This document shows positions 1 to 8,315 of a DNA stretch of 64,000 bases, one piece after another (within the stretch, counting starts at the first letter, position 1; every line of letters starts with the position of its first letter). Made by a program: the position numbers and the translations under genes. The notes below the pieces were generated by a model, which was not told the origin of the DNA, searched no databases, and worked only from the letters and a program-made list of their open reading frames with translations. This DNA is from Streptomyces zhaozhouensis (GTDB lineage Bacteria; Actinomycetota; Actinomycetes; Streptomycetales; Streptomycetaceae), in NCBI RefSeq assembly GCF_900230195.1, contig NZ_OCNE01000009.1:170484-234483 (forward strand), given 5' to 3'.

Positions 1-12
1 GGAGCGCCAACG

Positions 13-627
13 ATGAGACTCACCCTGACCCAGTTCGTCTCGCTGGACGGCGTGGTGCAGGGCCCCGGCGGGCCGCACGAGGACACCACGGACGGCTTCA
101 CCCGCGGCGGCTGGGTGGTCCCCTACGCGGACGAGGCGATGGGACGGCTGGTCAGCGGCTGGTTCGCGGAGGCCGACGCGTTTCTGCTGGGCCGGCGGAC
201 CTACGAGATCTTCGCCGCGCACTGGCCGCTGATCAGCGACCCGGACGACATCGTGGCCGTGAAGCTCAACGGCCTGCCCAAGTACGTCGCCTCCGGCCGG
301 CTGCGCACCCCCTCCTGGCAGGGTACCGAGGTGCTGGGACCCGACGTCGTCGCCGAGGTCGCCGAGCTGCGGGCACGGCCGGGCCGCGAGCTCCAGGTGC
401 ACGGCAGCGGCCGGCTGGCCAGGACGCTGCTGGCGGAGGGGCTGGTCGACGAGGTGCGGCTGCTGACGTTCCCCGTGGTGCTGGGCGGCGGCCGGCGGCT
501 CCTGCCCGAGGGCTCCCCGCCGGCCGCCCTGCGGCTGACCCACACGGAGGCCACCCCGACCGGAGTCGTGGTCCAGGTCTACGAGCCGGCGGGCGAACTG
601 GCCACCGGCTCCTTCGAACTGACCTGA
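13..627 (+). CDS. Dihydrofolate-reductase-fold family protein (RibD C-terminal domain-like)
   Basis: A protein of 204 residues made of a single RibD C-terminal/DHFR-like domain. The N-terminus carries the SLDG signature of this family (MRLTLTQFVSLDG), followed by the LLGRRTYE segment and, near residue 130, HGSGRLARTLL then LVDEVRLL and VVLGGGRRL, the usual order of the NADPH-binding fold. Stand-alone members of this group are putative reductases of unknown substrate, so neither a riboflavin nor a folate role should be assumed. The start is supported by GGAG at positions 1-4, eight bases before the ATG. Whatever lies upstream is outside the window, so operon membership is unknown. It converges on the nitric oxide synthase gene, whose stop is 22 bases away. 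Confidence 0.85.
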   Translation: MRLTLTQFVSLDGVVQGPGGPHEDTTDGFTRGGWVVPYADEAMGRLVSGWFAEADAFLLGRRTYEIFAAHWPLISDPDDIVAVKLNGLPKYVASGRLRTPSWQGTEVLGPDVVAEVAELRARPGRELQVHGSGRLARTLLAEGLVDEVRLLTFPVVLGGGRRLLPEGSPPAALRLTHTEATPTGVVVQVYEPAGELATGSFELT

Positions 628-649
628 CCCGGCCCGGGACGGCCCGCCG

Positions 650-1867
650 TCACCGGAGGGGGCCCGGGACGTCGCCCGCGTTCCGCGGCCCCGCCGGGCA
701 GCGGCCGGCGGCACGCTCCCTGGCGTCGTCGTCGAGGAAGAAGTTGGGCCGCGACTCGACCTCGTCGTAGTAGCGGTGGAAGACCGGGGTGATCCCGCCG
801 GAGAGCGGCGGGACGATCCAGCTCCAGTCGGTCGGCGCCGGGCGGCCCAGCCGCTCCTCGCGCTCCACATGGGTCAGGAAGTGCCGCGAGAGCGTGTGGT
901 GGTCGGCGATCCTGACGCCGGCGCTCTCGAAGGAGTGCAGCACCGCGACGTTCAGCTCGACCAACGCCCGGTCCCGCCACAGCGTCGACTCCCTGCCGGT
1001 GTCGAGGCCGAGCAGTTCGGCCATCACGGGCAGCAGGTCGTAGCGGTCGGCGTCGACGAGGTTGCGGGCGCCGATCTCGGTGCCCATGTACCAGCCGTTG
1101 AACGGCGCCAACGGATAGTCCACGCCGCCGATCGACAGGCGCATGTGCGAGATCGCGGGGACGGCGTACCAGCGCAGGCCGAGCGCGTCGAACGCCGGCA
1201 CGTCGGGGTGGCGCAGACGCACCTCGCGCACCTCCTCGCGCGGCACCTCCAGCACCCGCGGCGCTTCGTGCGCCACCTCCACCACCCACGGCAGGATGTC
1301 GTGGGCGCCGCCCGGCGCCCGCCAGCCGAGCCGGCGGACCGCCTCGGTGAACCCGACCCGGCCCGGGTCGCCGACGATCCCGCCGCGTTCGGCGCGGTAG
1401 CCGGCGTACCGGATCAACTGGTCGTTCCACACCCTCGGCGCCGGCCGGCCTGGCGCCTCCTGGGCGAAGACCGAGATCACCGGCCGGACGCGCCCCCCGT
1501 TGGTGGCCAGCCGCAGATGCTCCACCAGATGGCGGTGGATCTCCTCGGGCGTGCGGGCCGAACGCCGGTCCAGCACCCGCAGGTTGCGCCAGTAGAGGCG
1601 GCCGATGCAACGGGCCGAGTTGCGCCAGGCGGCCCGGCAGCCGAACTCCAGCTCGGCGGGCGTGTGCCGGTATGTGCCCGTGCGCGCGATCTCGGCGCGC
1701 ACCGCGGCCAGCCGGGCCCCCAACGGGACCGGCTGCTCCGGCTCCTCCGCGTGGAACCGCCGCAGGAACGCCTCGGCCTCCTCCGGGTCGGGCGGGCGCC
1801 GGTCGCCGGTCGATGAGGCACCGGGAGCGGGGGACGCCGCCGCACCGCTCGCACCGTCGTACTGCAT
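650..1867 (-). CDS. nos: Bacterial nitric oxide synthase oxygenase
   Basis: A 405-residue NOS oxygenase domain with no attached reductase, as in other bacterial NOS. It oxidises L-arginine to citrulline and NO, using heme and a pterin-like cofactor and borrowing electrons from cellular flavodoxin or ferredoxin reductases. The heme-ligating cysteine is Cys87 in WRNSARCIGR, and the substrate-binding region is FNGWYMGTEIGARN with its conserved Glu. The C-terminal DWSWIVPPLSGGITPVF segment is also typical. The first 25 residues are a low-complexity extension. GGGGAG lies just upstream of the ATG. It is transcribed divergently from paaN across 274 bases, with no reductase partner or thaxtomin-type biosynthetic genes nearby, so a general signalling or stress role is more likely than a dedicated nitration pathway. 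That last point is inference. Confidence 0.95.
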   Translation of the reverse strand: MQYDGASGAAASPAPGASSTGDRRPPDPEEAEAFLRRFHAEEPEQPVPLGARLAAVRAEIARTGTYRHTPAELEFGCRAAWRNSARCIGRLYWRNLRVLDRRSARTPEEIHRHLVEHLRLATNGGRVRPVISVFAQEAPGRPAPRVWNDQLIRYAGYRAERGGIVGDPGRVGFTEAVRRLGWRAPGGAHDILPWVVEVAHEAPRVLEVPREEVREVRLRHPDVPAFDALGLRWYAVPAISHMRLSIGGVDYPLAPFNGWYMGTEIGARNLVDADRYDLLPVMAELLGLDTGRESTLWRDRALVELNVAVLHSFESAGVRIADHHTLSRHFLTHVEREERLGRPAPTDWSWIVPPLSGGITPVFHRYYDEVESRPNFFLDDDARERAAGRCPAGPRNAGDVPGPLR

Positions 1868-2141
1868 GGGCTCCCCGGTCTCGTCGCCAGGCGCGCGGCC
1901 TTCGGCACCGGTTCACCCTAGGCGGCCGACCGCCGCCCGGACCGCCGCGAACGGCACTGCGGCGCCCGGGAGTCGGGGTCCGCGCGGCTCCGCCCGAGGA
2001 GGACGCGGCGAGACGGACGCCCCGCCGGACACCCGTTCCCCGGGTGACGCTCTCCGAGAGCGGCGGGCGACGCGCCCTAGCCCCGGCCGAGTGGCGGGTT
2101 GCACAATCGTGCCCACCCGCACCGCGAGGAGTTGGCCGTCG

Positions 2142-3815
2142 ATGACCCCTTCGCTCACCCGCTCCCTGCTGACCGAACGCCACCGCCCCACCCTGGAGCG
2201 CGCCACCAGCGCGCTGCGGGAACGCGGACACTGGTCGGCGTACTCCGACAACCCGCGCGACTATTCCCGCGAGGAGGGCGCCGCCGCGTTCGACTCGCTC
2301 ACCGGCCGCCGGTTCGCGCTGGACCAGCCGGGCACCGACGACTGGGTCGGCGCCGAGGTCTCGCCCTACGGACCGGCGTTGGGCATCAGCTATCCACGCC
2401 CCGACCCGGACGTGCTGCTGCCCGCGATGCGGGCCGCGCTGCCCGCCTGGCGGGACGCCGGGCCCGAGCTGAGGGCGCTGGTCTGCGTCGAGATCCTCTC
2501 GCGGATCGCCGCGCGCACCGCCGAGTTGGCGCACGCCGTCATGCACACCACGGGCCAGGGCTACGCCATGGCGCTCCAGGCCGGCGGGCCCAACGCGCTG
2601 GACCGCGGCCTGGAGGCCGTCGCCAGCGCGCTGGTCGAGCAGACCAGGCACCCGGCGACCACGGAGTGGACCAGGCCCCGGGGCCGCCACGAACCGCTGC
2701 GCGTCACCTCCACGTTGACCCCGGTACCGCGCGGCGTCGCGCTGCTGGTCGGCTGCCGCACCTTCCCGACCTGGAACGGCTACCCGGGGCTCTTCGCCTC
2801 CCTGGCCACCGGCAACCCGGTGCTGGTCAAGCCGCATCCGCGCGCGGTGCTGCCGCTGGCGCTGACCGTGTCGACGGCGCGCGAGGCGCTGGCGGAGGCG
2901 GGGTTCGACCCGCAGCTGGTGGCGTTGGCCGCCGAGGGGGACGGAGAGCACAGCGCACGGGCGCTGGCGGTCCGGGAGGATGTCCGGATCGTCGACTTCA
3001 CCGGGTCGGCCGCCTTCGGCGACTGGCTGGAGGAGAACGCCGGGCAGGCGCGCGTCTACACCGAGAAGTCCGGCGTCAACACGGTGCTGTTGGACTCCAC
3101 GGACGACTACCGGGGCCTGCTGGCCAACCTGGCGTTCTCGCTCTCCCTCTACAGCGGCCAGATGTGCACCACCCCGCAGAACCTGGTGATCCCGCGCGAC
3201 GGGATCGGGACCGACGAGGGCCCCAAGGGCTTCGACGAGGTCGTCGCGGACCTGGCCGCCGCCGTCGACAAGCTGCTGGGCGACGACCGGCGCGCGGCCG
3301 GGCTGCTGGGCGCGGTCGCCGACCCCGGTGTGCTGTCCCGGATCGCCGCGGCCGGGGAGACCGGCGAAGTCGCGCTGGCCTCCCGCGAGTTCACGCATCC
3401 CGACTTCCCCGGGGGACGGGTGCGCACCCCGCTGCTGGTGCGGCTGGACGCGCGGCGGCCCGGGGTGGAGAGGACGCTGCTCGCCGAGTGGTTCGGGCCG
3501 GTGTCCTTCGCCGTGGCCGTCGACTCGACGGCGGAGGCGCTGGCGCTGCTGCGCCGCACGCTGCGGGAGCGCGGGGCGTTGACCGTGCTCGGCCACACGA
3601 CCTCGCACGAGGTGGAACGCGACCTGGTCGGGGTCTGTCTGGACGAACGGGCGCAGCTCTCGCTGAACCTGACCGGCGGGGTGTACGTCAACCAGACCGC
3701 CGCGTTCGCCGACTACCACGGCAGCGGAGGCAACCCGGCGGGGAACGCGGCGCTGGTGGACGGGGCGTTCGTCGCGACCCGTTTCCACTGGGCGCAGGTG
3801 CGCCGCCCCGCCTGA
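2142..3815 (+). CDS. paaN: Phenylacetic acid degradation protein PaaN (aldehyde dehydrogenase superfamily)
   Basis: A protein of 557 residues belonging to the actinobacterial PaaN type of the aldehyde dehydrogenase superfamily. Such proteins are linked to phenylacetyl-CoA ring cleavage, in which a semialdehyde is oxidised to the acid. The catalytic cysteine is Cys342 (GQMCTTPQN) and the general-base region is E308 in TEKSGVN. The FTGSAAFGDWL segment is the NAD(P)-binding loop. The C-terminal AFADYHGSGGNPAG segment is typical of this subgroup. The frame is open further upstream to about 1605, but codon use there is not coding-like and the family starts at MTPSLTRSLL, so the ATG at 2142 was chosen. 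No other paa genes lie in the window, so its pathway partners are elsewhere. Confidence 0.88.
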   Translation: MTPSLTRSLLTERHRPTLERATSALRERGHWSAYSDNPRDYSREEGAAAFDSLTGRRFALDQPGTDDWVGAEVSPYGPALGISYPRPDPDVLLPAMRAALPAWRDAGPELRALVCVEILSRIAARTAELAHAVMHTTGQGYAMALQAGGPNALDRGLEAVASALVEQTRHPATTEWTRPRGRHEPLRVTSTLTPVPRGVALLVGCRTFPTWNGYPGLFASLATGNPVLVKPHPRAVLPLALTVSTAREALAEAGFDPQLVALAAEGDGEHSARALAVREDVRIVDFTGSAAFGDWLEENAGQARVYTEKSGVNTVLLDSTDDYRGLLANLAFSLSLYSGQMCTTPQNLVIPRDGIGTDEGPKGFDEVVADLAAAVDKLLGDDRRAAGLLGAVADPGVLSRIAAAGETGEVALASREFTHPDFPGGRVRTPLLVRLDARRPGVERTLLAEWFGPVSFAVAVDSTAEALALLRRTLRERGALTVLGHTTSHEVERDLVGVCLDERAQLSLNLTGGVYVNQTAAFADYHGSGGNPAGNAALVDGAFVATRFHWAQVRRPA

Positions 3816-3898
3816 ACCGTCGGCATCCTCGCCTGCCCTCTCCCGCCTCCCACCTGCCGATCCGCTGGCCGGATCGTTTCAGCTGGGGGGCGGGAGGC

Positions 3899-4111
3899 TC
3901 AGGCGGGGCGCCAGAAGCGCCAGTTCTCGTCCAGCACGTCGGCGTTGCGCTGCTCCCACTCGGACGCGGCGCGAACCGCGTCGGCGGGACAGTGCCAGGG
4001 GCGGCCCCTGGTCAACGGCCGCAGCCGCAACCGCGGGCCGATCCGCCCCGCCACCCGCCCGACCCTGCCGCTCCTGGTGTCCACCACGCAGGCGCCGTCG
4101 GTCCAGGCCAT
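3899..4111 (-). CDS. Small conserved hypothetical protein (70 aa)
   Basis: A 70-residue soluble protein, MAWTDGACVVDTRSGRVG onward. It resembles a group of short streptomycete proteins with a beta-rich start (DTRSGRVGRVAGRIG) and a W-C-P-A-D-AVRAA segment in the middle, but I know of no function. The start is the ATG at 4111, with GAGGGAG about eight bases upstream. The frame stays open beyond this ATG to about 4621, but the extra part lacks coding character. It converges on paaN (83 bases apart) and diverges from the HAD hydrolase gene. Small size, one Cys and no membrane segment are all that can be said. Confidence 0.7.
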   Translation of the reverse strand: MAWTDGACVVDTRSGRVGRVAGRIGPRLRLRPLTRGRPWHCPADAVRAASEWEQRNADVLDENWRFWRPA

Positions 4112-4525
4112 CGAAACGCTCCCTCGCTCTGACACAGCCGTCCCCGGTGCTGTAGTCGGCTCGTCGCCGAGCGCACCGGACTCCTCCGGTACCCACTGTG
4201 CGGGGTGTCGAGGGGTGCTCGGTGCGAGGTTCCACCGCATTGCGCAACGGACTACCCCTTCGGGGGATGGCGCGCGAGTGACCTTGCCGCGCCGTTCGAT
4301 AACCCGTGGGACGCTGCCCGCCGGACGTTGCCCGCCGCGCTTCGCGGAGGGCGCGCGCCCGGGGGCGCCGGGCGCGGTACGCCGGGAACGCGCGGGGTGG
4401 GGGCGCGGGGTGCTGGGCGCAGGATGCCTCATCCCCCGGTGCCGCGTCCCCGTTTCCCGGGGATGCCGCCCGCGCGAGGGATGGCCCCGTTCCGGTGGGA
4501 CGATCCGCTCTATACGCTCCCCGCC
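4112..4525. other. Divergent intergenic region, no gene seen
   Basis: This stretch of 414 bases separates the 70-residue protein (minus strand) from the HAD hydrolase (plus strand). Frames crossing it are open only because of the G+C bias. I found no further ribosome-binding site with a plausible gene, and no RNA gene. The right end holds the probable leaderless promoter of the HAD gene. Confidence 0.6.
4513..4518 (+). promoter_or_regulatory. Probable leaderless -10 element (TACGCT) for the HAD gene
   Basis: TACGCT fits TANNNT and is followed by seven bases and then the ATG at 4526. This is the spacing of actinobacterial leaderless transcripts, and no Shine-Dalgarno sequence is present. No clear -35 box is visible. 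Confidence 0.5.
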
Positions 4526-5215
4526 ATGATTCGAGCGGTGGTGTTCGACGTGGGTGAGTGCCTGGTGGACGAGAGCCGGGAGTGGGCCGGTTGGGCCGCC
4601 TGGCTCGGGGTGCCACGGCACACGTTCTCGGCGGTGTTCGGGGCGGCGCTCGCCCGGGGGCTCGACCCGAGGGAGGCGTTCGAGGTCTTCCGGCCCGGCT
4701 TCGACATGGCGCTGGAGCGCGAGAAGCGCACGGCGGCCGGGGAGCCGGAGTGGTTCGGGGAGAACGACCTCTACCCGGATGTGCGCATCACCATCAGAGT
4801 CATGCGGCAGGCCGGGATGTGGCTGGGCATCGCCGCCAACCAGAGCCCCGCGACGACACAGGTGCTGCGGACGCTCTTCTCCGGCTACGCGGGGCTGGTG
4901 CTCACCTCAAGCGACCTGGGCGTCGCCAAGCCGGATCCGCGTTTCTTCGAGCTGCTGGTCGAGGAGTTGGAGGTGGCGCCGGAGGAGATTCTCTACGTCG
5001 GCGACCGCCTGGACCACGACATCGCGCCGGCGGCGTCGGTCGGCCTGCGCACCGCGCTGATCAGGCGCGGGCCGTGGGCGACCATCCAACGCGACCACCC
5101 GGACGCGGAACGCCTGCCGACGATGCGGATCGACGGGCTGCGTGAGGTGCCGGAGCGCGTCGCCGCGTTCAACGAGGCGATGGCGGCGGGGGCGGCGACA
5201 GGCGGCATCGCGTAA
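4526..5215 (+). CDS. HAD-family hydrolase
   Basis: A 229-residue haloacid-dehalogenase superfamily phosphatase-like protein. Motif I is VVFDVGECLVDE. The usual second Asp of DxD is replaced (D-V-G), so classical phosphatase chemistry is uncertain. Motif II Thr/Ser falls in LTSSDLG, motif III lysine in VAKPDPRFF, and motif IV in YVGDRLDHDI, which keeps the metal-binding Asp residues. A helical cap lies between residues 15 and 90. The start is chosen at 4526 because the preceding sequence is not coding-like and a leaderless -10 element fits exactly. The gene stands alone and ends at a convergent junction with a strong inverted repeat. Substrate unknown. Confidence 0.85.
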   Translation: MIRAVVFDVGECLVDESREWAGWAAWLGVPRHTFSAVFGAALARGLDPREAFEVFRPGFDMALEREKRTAAGEPEWFGENDLYPDVRITIRVMRQAGMWLGIAANQSPATTQVLRTLFSGYAGLVLTSSDLGVAKPDPRFFELLVEELEVAPEEILYVGDRLDHDIAPAASVGLRTALIRRGPWATIQRDHPDAERLPTMRIDGLREVPERVAAFNEAMAAGAATGGIA

Positions 5216-5289
5216 CCGCTGGGCCGCTGGCCGTGGGGCCGCGGGGCGGTGGGGCGACAGCGGTGCGTCGTGGCCGCGGTGAGTTGTCG

Positions 5290-5356
5290 GCCTCGCCCCG
5301 GTGGGCGGTCACCCGCGCGGTTCCCCGCACCCCCGAACCGCCCACCGGGGTGAGGC
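5290..5356. terminator. Bidirectional terminator-like inverted repeat, member of a dispersed repeat family
   Basis: Arms at 5290-5309 (GCCTCGCCCCGGTGGGCGGT) and 5337-5356 form a stem of 20 base pairs with a single G-U pair around a loop of 27 bases. It sits between the convergent stops of the HAD gene and the HTH gene, where a shared terminator is expected. The loop carries GGTTCCCCGC-A-CCCCCGAACCGCCCACC, closely related to the repeats at 11.9-12.4 kb and 47.55 kb. Confidence 0.65.
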
Positions 5357-5395
5357 GACACCGCGCGAGCCAGGGTGCTCCGCTGTTCGCGCCGG

Positions 5396-6580
5396 CTACC
5401 CGCCGGCCGGGTTGTCGACGTCGAACCACTCCGTGCCGCCGATCATGTACCCCCACTCCGTCTGCCCGCTGGAGGCGCTCGTCCGGAACGACCTGCCCTC
5501 GTCGTCGACGCGGAGCGTTCCCGACTCGTCGCCGCTCGACCAGTCGAGTTCGAGGTGCCAGGTCACGTCCCGGCTCTCCGTGCGCGCGTCGAGGTAGAAG
5601 ACCACCGGCTCGTTCTCGTCGACGGACAGCGGCAGGTCGTCCTGGTCGGGGTCGGCCACCAACTCGGGCGCCCCGGCGTCCAGATCGAGGGTGAAGTCGG
5701 TGGTCCGCACGGGGCCGCCGCCGCAGCCGGCGTAGCCGCCGTAGAGCTCCCACGGCAGCGGGTCGCCGGTCTCCGTGACGTTGACCCGCAGGTCGTTGAG
5801 GACGACGGTGGAGTCCCCGCTGCCCTGGATGGTGAACTCCATCAGCTGGCGGTCCGCCACCACCGCGCCCAGCGCCCGTACCCAGCCGTGCGCCTTGCCC
5901 TCGTCCGGCGGAGGCGGCACCTCGGCCGGCGGCCGGTCGACGAGGTAGAGCGCGCCGTCGCAGTTCTCGAACGCGAAGGGGCGGGTGGTCACGTTCAGGG
6001 GTGCGGTGCCCGTGACCGGGTTTCTGACGTAGTCCTTCTCCGCGCCGCCCTCCCCTTCGGGCAGGAGCACGGCCAGCAGGACCGCCGCGAGGCCGGCGGC
6101 GAGGGCGCCGCCCGCGATCCACGGCAGCGGCGGCCGGGGACGGCGGGGCGCGGCGGGTTCGGCCGGCGCGGCGGCGGGTTCCGGTTCCGGGAGCGGGTCC
6201 GCCGTGCCGGCGGAGGGCGCGGCCACGGGCCGCGTCGGCGCCTCGGGTTCGGCCGGCCGGGGGCCTTTGCGGTCCCGCTGCCGGGCGAGGTCCGCGGCGA
6301 TCCAGCGCCGGTGCGCCTCGGATTGCTCCTCCGGCGTGGCGCGGCAGACCCTGGCGAAGCGTTCCACGATCGCGAACTCCGGCGGGAGCGCCTCGCCCCG
6401 GCAGTACCGGTGGAGGGTGGAGGCGCTGAGGTGGAGTCTCTGTGCCAGCACCCCGTAGCTCAGCTTGGAACGGGTCTTCCACTCCATGAGCAACGCGGCG
6501 AGATCCGCCGTCTCCGCACCCGGCGTCAACGTCCCAACCCCTCTTCGGCGTCCCGTCCCGGCATTCGATCCGCTCACCAT
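5396..6580 (-). CDS. Membrane-anchored HTH (XRE-like) protein with extracytoplasmic domain
   Basis: A protein of 394 residues in three parts. An N-terminal HTH domain (about residues 25-85, LSYGVLAQRLHLSASTLHRYC) resembles those of streptomycete XRE-like proteins. A proline- and alanine-rich linker follows, then one transmembrane helix (about 149-172, WIAGGALAAGLAAVLLAVLL), and an extracytoplasmic domain of about 220 residues with two Cys (NCDGALYL and YAGCGGG). This architecture suggests a one-component sensor that reads an outside signal, or a protein tethering DNA at the membrane; which one is not visible. It is divergent from the DUF4232 lipoprotein gene 129 bases away, which is a plausible regulatory target. 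Confidence 0.75.
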   Translation of the reverse strand: MVSGSNAGTGRRRGVGTLTPGAETADLAALLMEWKTRSKLSYGVLAQRLHLSASTLHRYCRGEALPPEFAIVERFARVCRATPEEQSEAHRRWIAADLARQRDRKGPRPAEPEAPTRPVAAPSAGTADPLPEPEPAAAPAEPAAPRRPRPPLPWIAGGALAAGLAAVLLAVLLPEGEGGAEKDYVRNPVTGTAPLNVTTRPFAFENCDGALYLVDRPPAEVPPPPDEGKAHGWVRALGAVVADRQLMEFTIQGSGDSTVVLNDLRVNVTETGDPLPWELYGGYAGCGGGPVRTTDFTLDLDAGAPELVADPDQDDLPLSVDENEPVVFYLDARTESRDVTWHLELDWSSGDESGTLRVDDEGRSFRTSASSGQTEWGYMIGGTEWFDVDNPAGG

Positions 6581-6709
6581 ACTTCCAGCTCAGCCCCCTC
6601 GGGGCCGTCCCACCCCTCCGAACCGGCCGTGTCCGCTGGCTGGTGGGACGGGAAGCGGCACATGCTGCCTCTCGTCACCGACCGACAGACCACGGAAGGA
6701 ACACCCACC

Positions 6710-7492
6710 ATGAAGACCCGCGCACCGCACCGCCGTTCCCGCGTTCGGACCGCCGCCGTCGCCGCGCTCGGCGTGGCGCTGACGATGGCGTCCCTCACCG
6801 CCTGCCAGGACGACGACAAGGACGACGCGAACGCCTCGCCCTCCCAGTCCTCTTCCACCGACTCGGGCGACTCGGGCGACTCGGACGGCGCCGCCGAGGA
6901 GGGCGAGGACGGCACGGAGGACGCGGCGGGGGACGACACGGAGGGCGACGGCAACGTCTCCGTCGACCCCGGCGCCGCGGACGACGAGGAGTCGGGCGGC
7001 GAGCCGGAGGCCACCCAGCCGGAGGCCGGGGAGGAGCCCCGCGAGGTGTCCTCCGAGGAGGCGGCCGAGTTCCCGCCCTGCGCCGAGGGCGGCGTCGAGT
7101 TGAAGGTCACCCCGGTCGAACGGCCGATCAACCACATGCTGTTGACCGTGACCAACACCGGCGACGAGACCTGTGCGGCCTACCACGCCCCGCTGCTGCG
7201 TCTGGGCGAGGACGCCCAGGCGCCCGCGCCGCGTAACGAGGACAGCAAGCCGCAGAGCGTCATCGTGCTGGACCCGGGCCAGGTGGCGTACGCGGGGCTG
7301 CTGACCTCCGACGCCTCGGGGGACTCCGGCGAGGGGCACACGATCGACAGTCTCGGCGTGACCCTCACCGACCGCGACGACCAGCCCACGGGCGGGCAGA
7401 TCGACGTGCCGCTGCCCGGCGGCGAGATCCACGTCGACGACGCGGCGCAGGTCACCTACTGGCAGTCGTCGCTGGACAACGCGCTCTACTGA
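6710..7492 (+). CDS. DUF4232-domain lipoprotein
   Basis: A 260-residue exported lipoprotein. The basic start (MKTRAPHRRSRVR) and hydrophobic stretch lead to a lipobox, LTAC, with Cys32 as the predicted lipidated residue. A long acidic Asp/Glu/Ser/Gly linker (about 33-125) precedes a C-terminal DUF4232-like beta domain that begins near FPPCAEGGVELKV and contains DETCAAYHAP; the two Cys may form a disulfide. DUF4232 proteins are common streptomycete surface proteins without assigned function. GGAAGGA lies about nine bases before the ATG. The frame upstream of 6710 overlaps the divergent gene in antisense and was not used. Confidence 0.85.
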   Translation: MKTRAPHRRSRVRTAAVAALGVALTMASLTACQDDDKDDANASPSQSSSTDSGDSGDSDGAAEEGEDGTEDAAGDDTEGDGNVSVDPGAADDEESGGEPEATQPEAGEEPREVSSEEAAEFPPCAEGGVELKVTPVERPINHMLLTVTNTGDETCAAYHAPLLRLGEDAQAPAPRNEDSKPQSVIVLDPGQVAYAGLLTSDASGDSGEGHTIDSLGVTLTDRDDQPTGGQIDVPLPGGEIHVDDAAQVTYWQSSLDNALY

Positions 7493-7571
7493 GGCCCGAG
7501 GGGGGAGAGGCAACGGCGTCCGAGGCGGCCGAGGGCCGCGTCGGGCGCCGCCGCGCGTGGGCCGCCGGCGT

Positions 7572-8315
7572 TCAACGGGCGGTGGCGCGCCAGTGGTAGA
7601 GCGTCATGGCCACGCTGGTGGCCAGGTTGTAACTGGAGACCCCGGGGCGCATCGGCAGCGCGACCAGCGCGTCCGCGCGGGCGCGCACCTCGGGCGTGAG
7701 CCCGGCGCGTTCGGAGCCGAAGGCGAGCAACGCGCCCTCGGGAACGGTCAGTCCGCGCAGGTCCTCGCCCTCCGGGTCGAGGGCGAGCAGCGGCCCCGCC
7801 GGCAGCCGGTCCACCTCCGTCCTGCCCACCGGCACCGCGTAGTGCAGCCCGGCCGAGGAACGCAGCACCGTCGGATGCCAGGGGTCCACCGTGCCCGTGG
7901 TCAGCACCCCGGCCGCGCCGACACCCGCCGCCAGGCGCACCACGGCGCCCACGTTGCCCAGATGGCGCGGCTGGTCCAGCACCACCAACGGGGCGCCCCG
8001 CCCGGCCGGCGGCGGCAGCAGCGCGGGGTCGGCGGGCGCCGGCTCCGCCAGCGCGGCGACGCCCGTGGGGTGCGGCCTGCCGACCAGTTCCCGCAGGGTC
8101 TCGGCCGGGACCTCCAGCAGCGTGGCGGCGAGGCGTTCGCCCAGGTCGGGCGCCAGCCGTTCCGCCAGCTCCCGGGTCGCGGCGGGGTCGACGGCGAGCG
8201 CCAGCTCCACCCGGGCGCCGAAGCGCAGCGCGTGCTTGAGCGCGTGGAAGCCGTCCAGCAGCACATGCCGTGCGGACAGCGCCCGCCAGCGCGCGCCCGC
8301 CTCGGCCGGCGTCAC
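7572..8315 (-). CDS. TrmH/SpoU-family RNA methyltransferase (SPOUT)
   Basis: A 247-residue 2'-O-ribose methyltransferase of the SPOUT superfamily, using S-adenosylmethionine. An N-terminal substrate-binding region (residues 1-100, with LLDGFHALKHAL) precedes the knot domain. Motif 1 is LDQPRHLGNVGAVVR, motif 2 is LLAFGSERAGL and motif 3 is MRPGVSSYNLATSVAMTLY. The target, rRNA or tRNA, cannot be read from sequence. The start is the GTG at 8315, which overlaps the stop of the HTTM gene by four bases (GTGA), so the two are translationally coupled. Pairing with membrane proteins rather than a ribosomal operon is unusual but conserved neighbourhoods of this type are known to me only vaguely. Confidence 0.9.
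   Translation of the reverse strand: MTPAEAGARWRALSARHVLLDGFHALKHALRFGARVELALAVDPAATRELAERLAPDLGERLAATLLEVPAETLRELVGRPHPTGVAALAEPAPADPALLPPPAGRGAPLVVLDQPRHLGNVGAVVRLAAGVGAAGVLTTGTVDPWHPTVLRSSAGLHYAVPVGRTEVDRLPAGPLLALDPEGEDLRGLTVPEGALLAFGSERAGLTPEVRARADALVALPMRPGVSSYNLATSVAMTLYHWRATAR

Noticed and set aside
2101..2141. Extension of paaN upstream to about 1605
   Set aside because: The extra sequence overlaps nos in antisense and is not similar to PaaN proteins, which begin near MTPSLTRSLL.
579..3788. A long minus-strand open frame spanning nos and the complement of paaN
   Set aside because: It runs through two real genes in other frames or strands, and the peptide has no recognisable domain.
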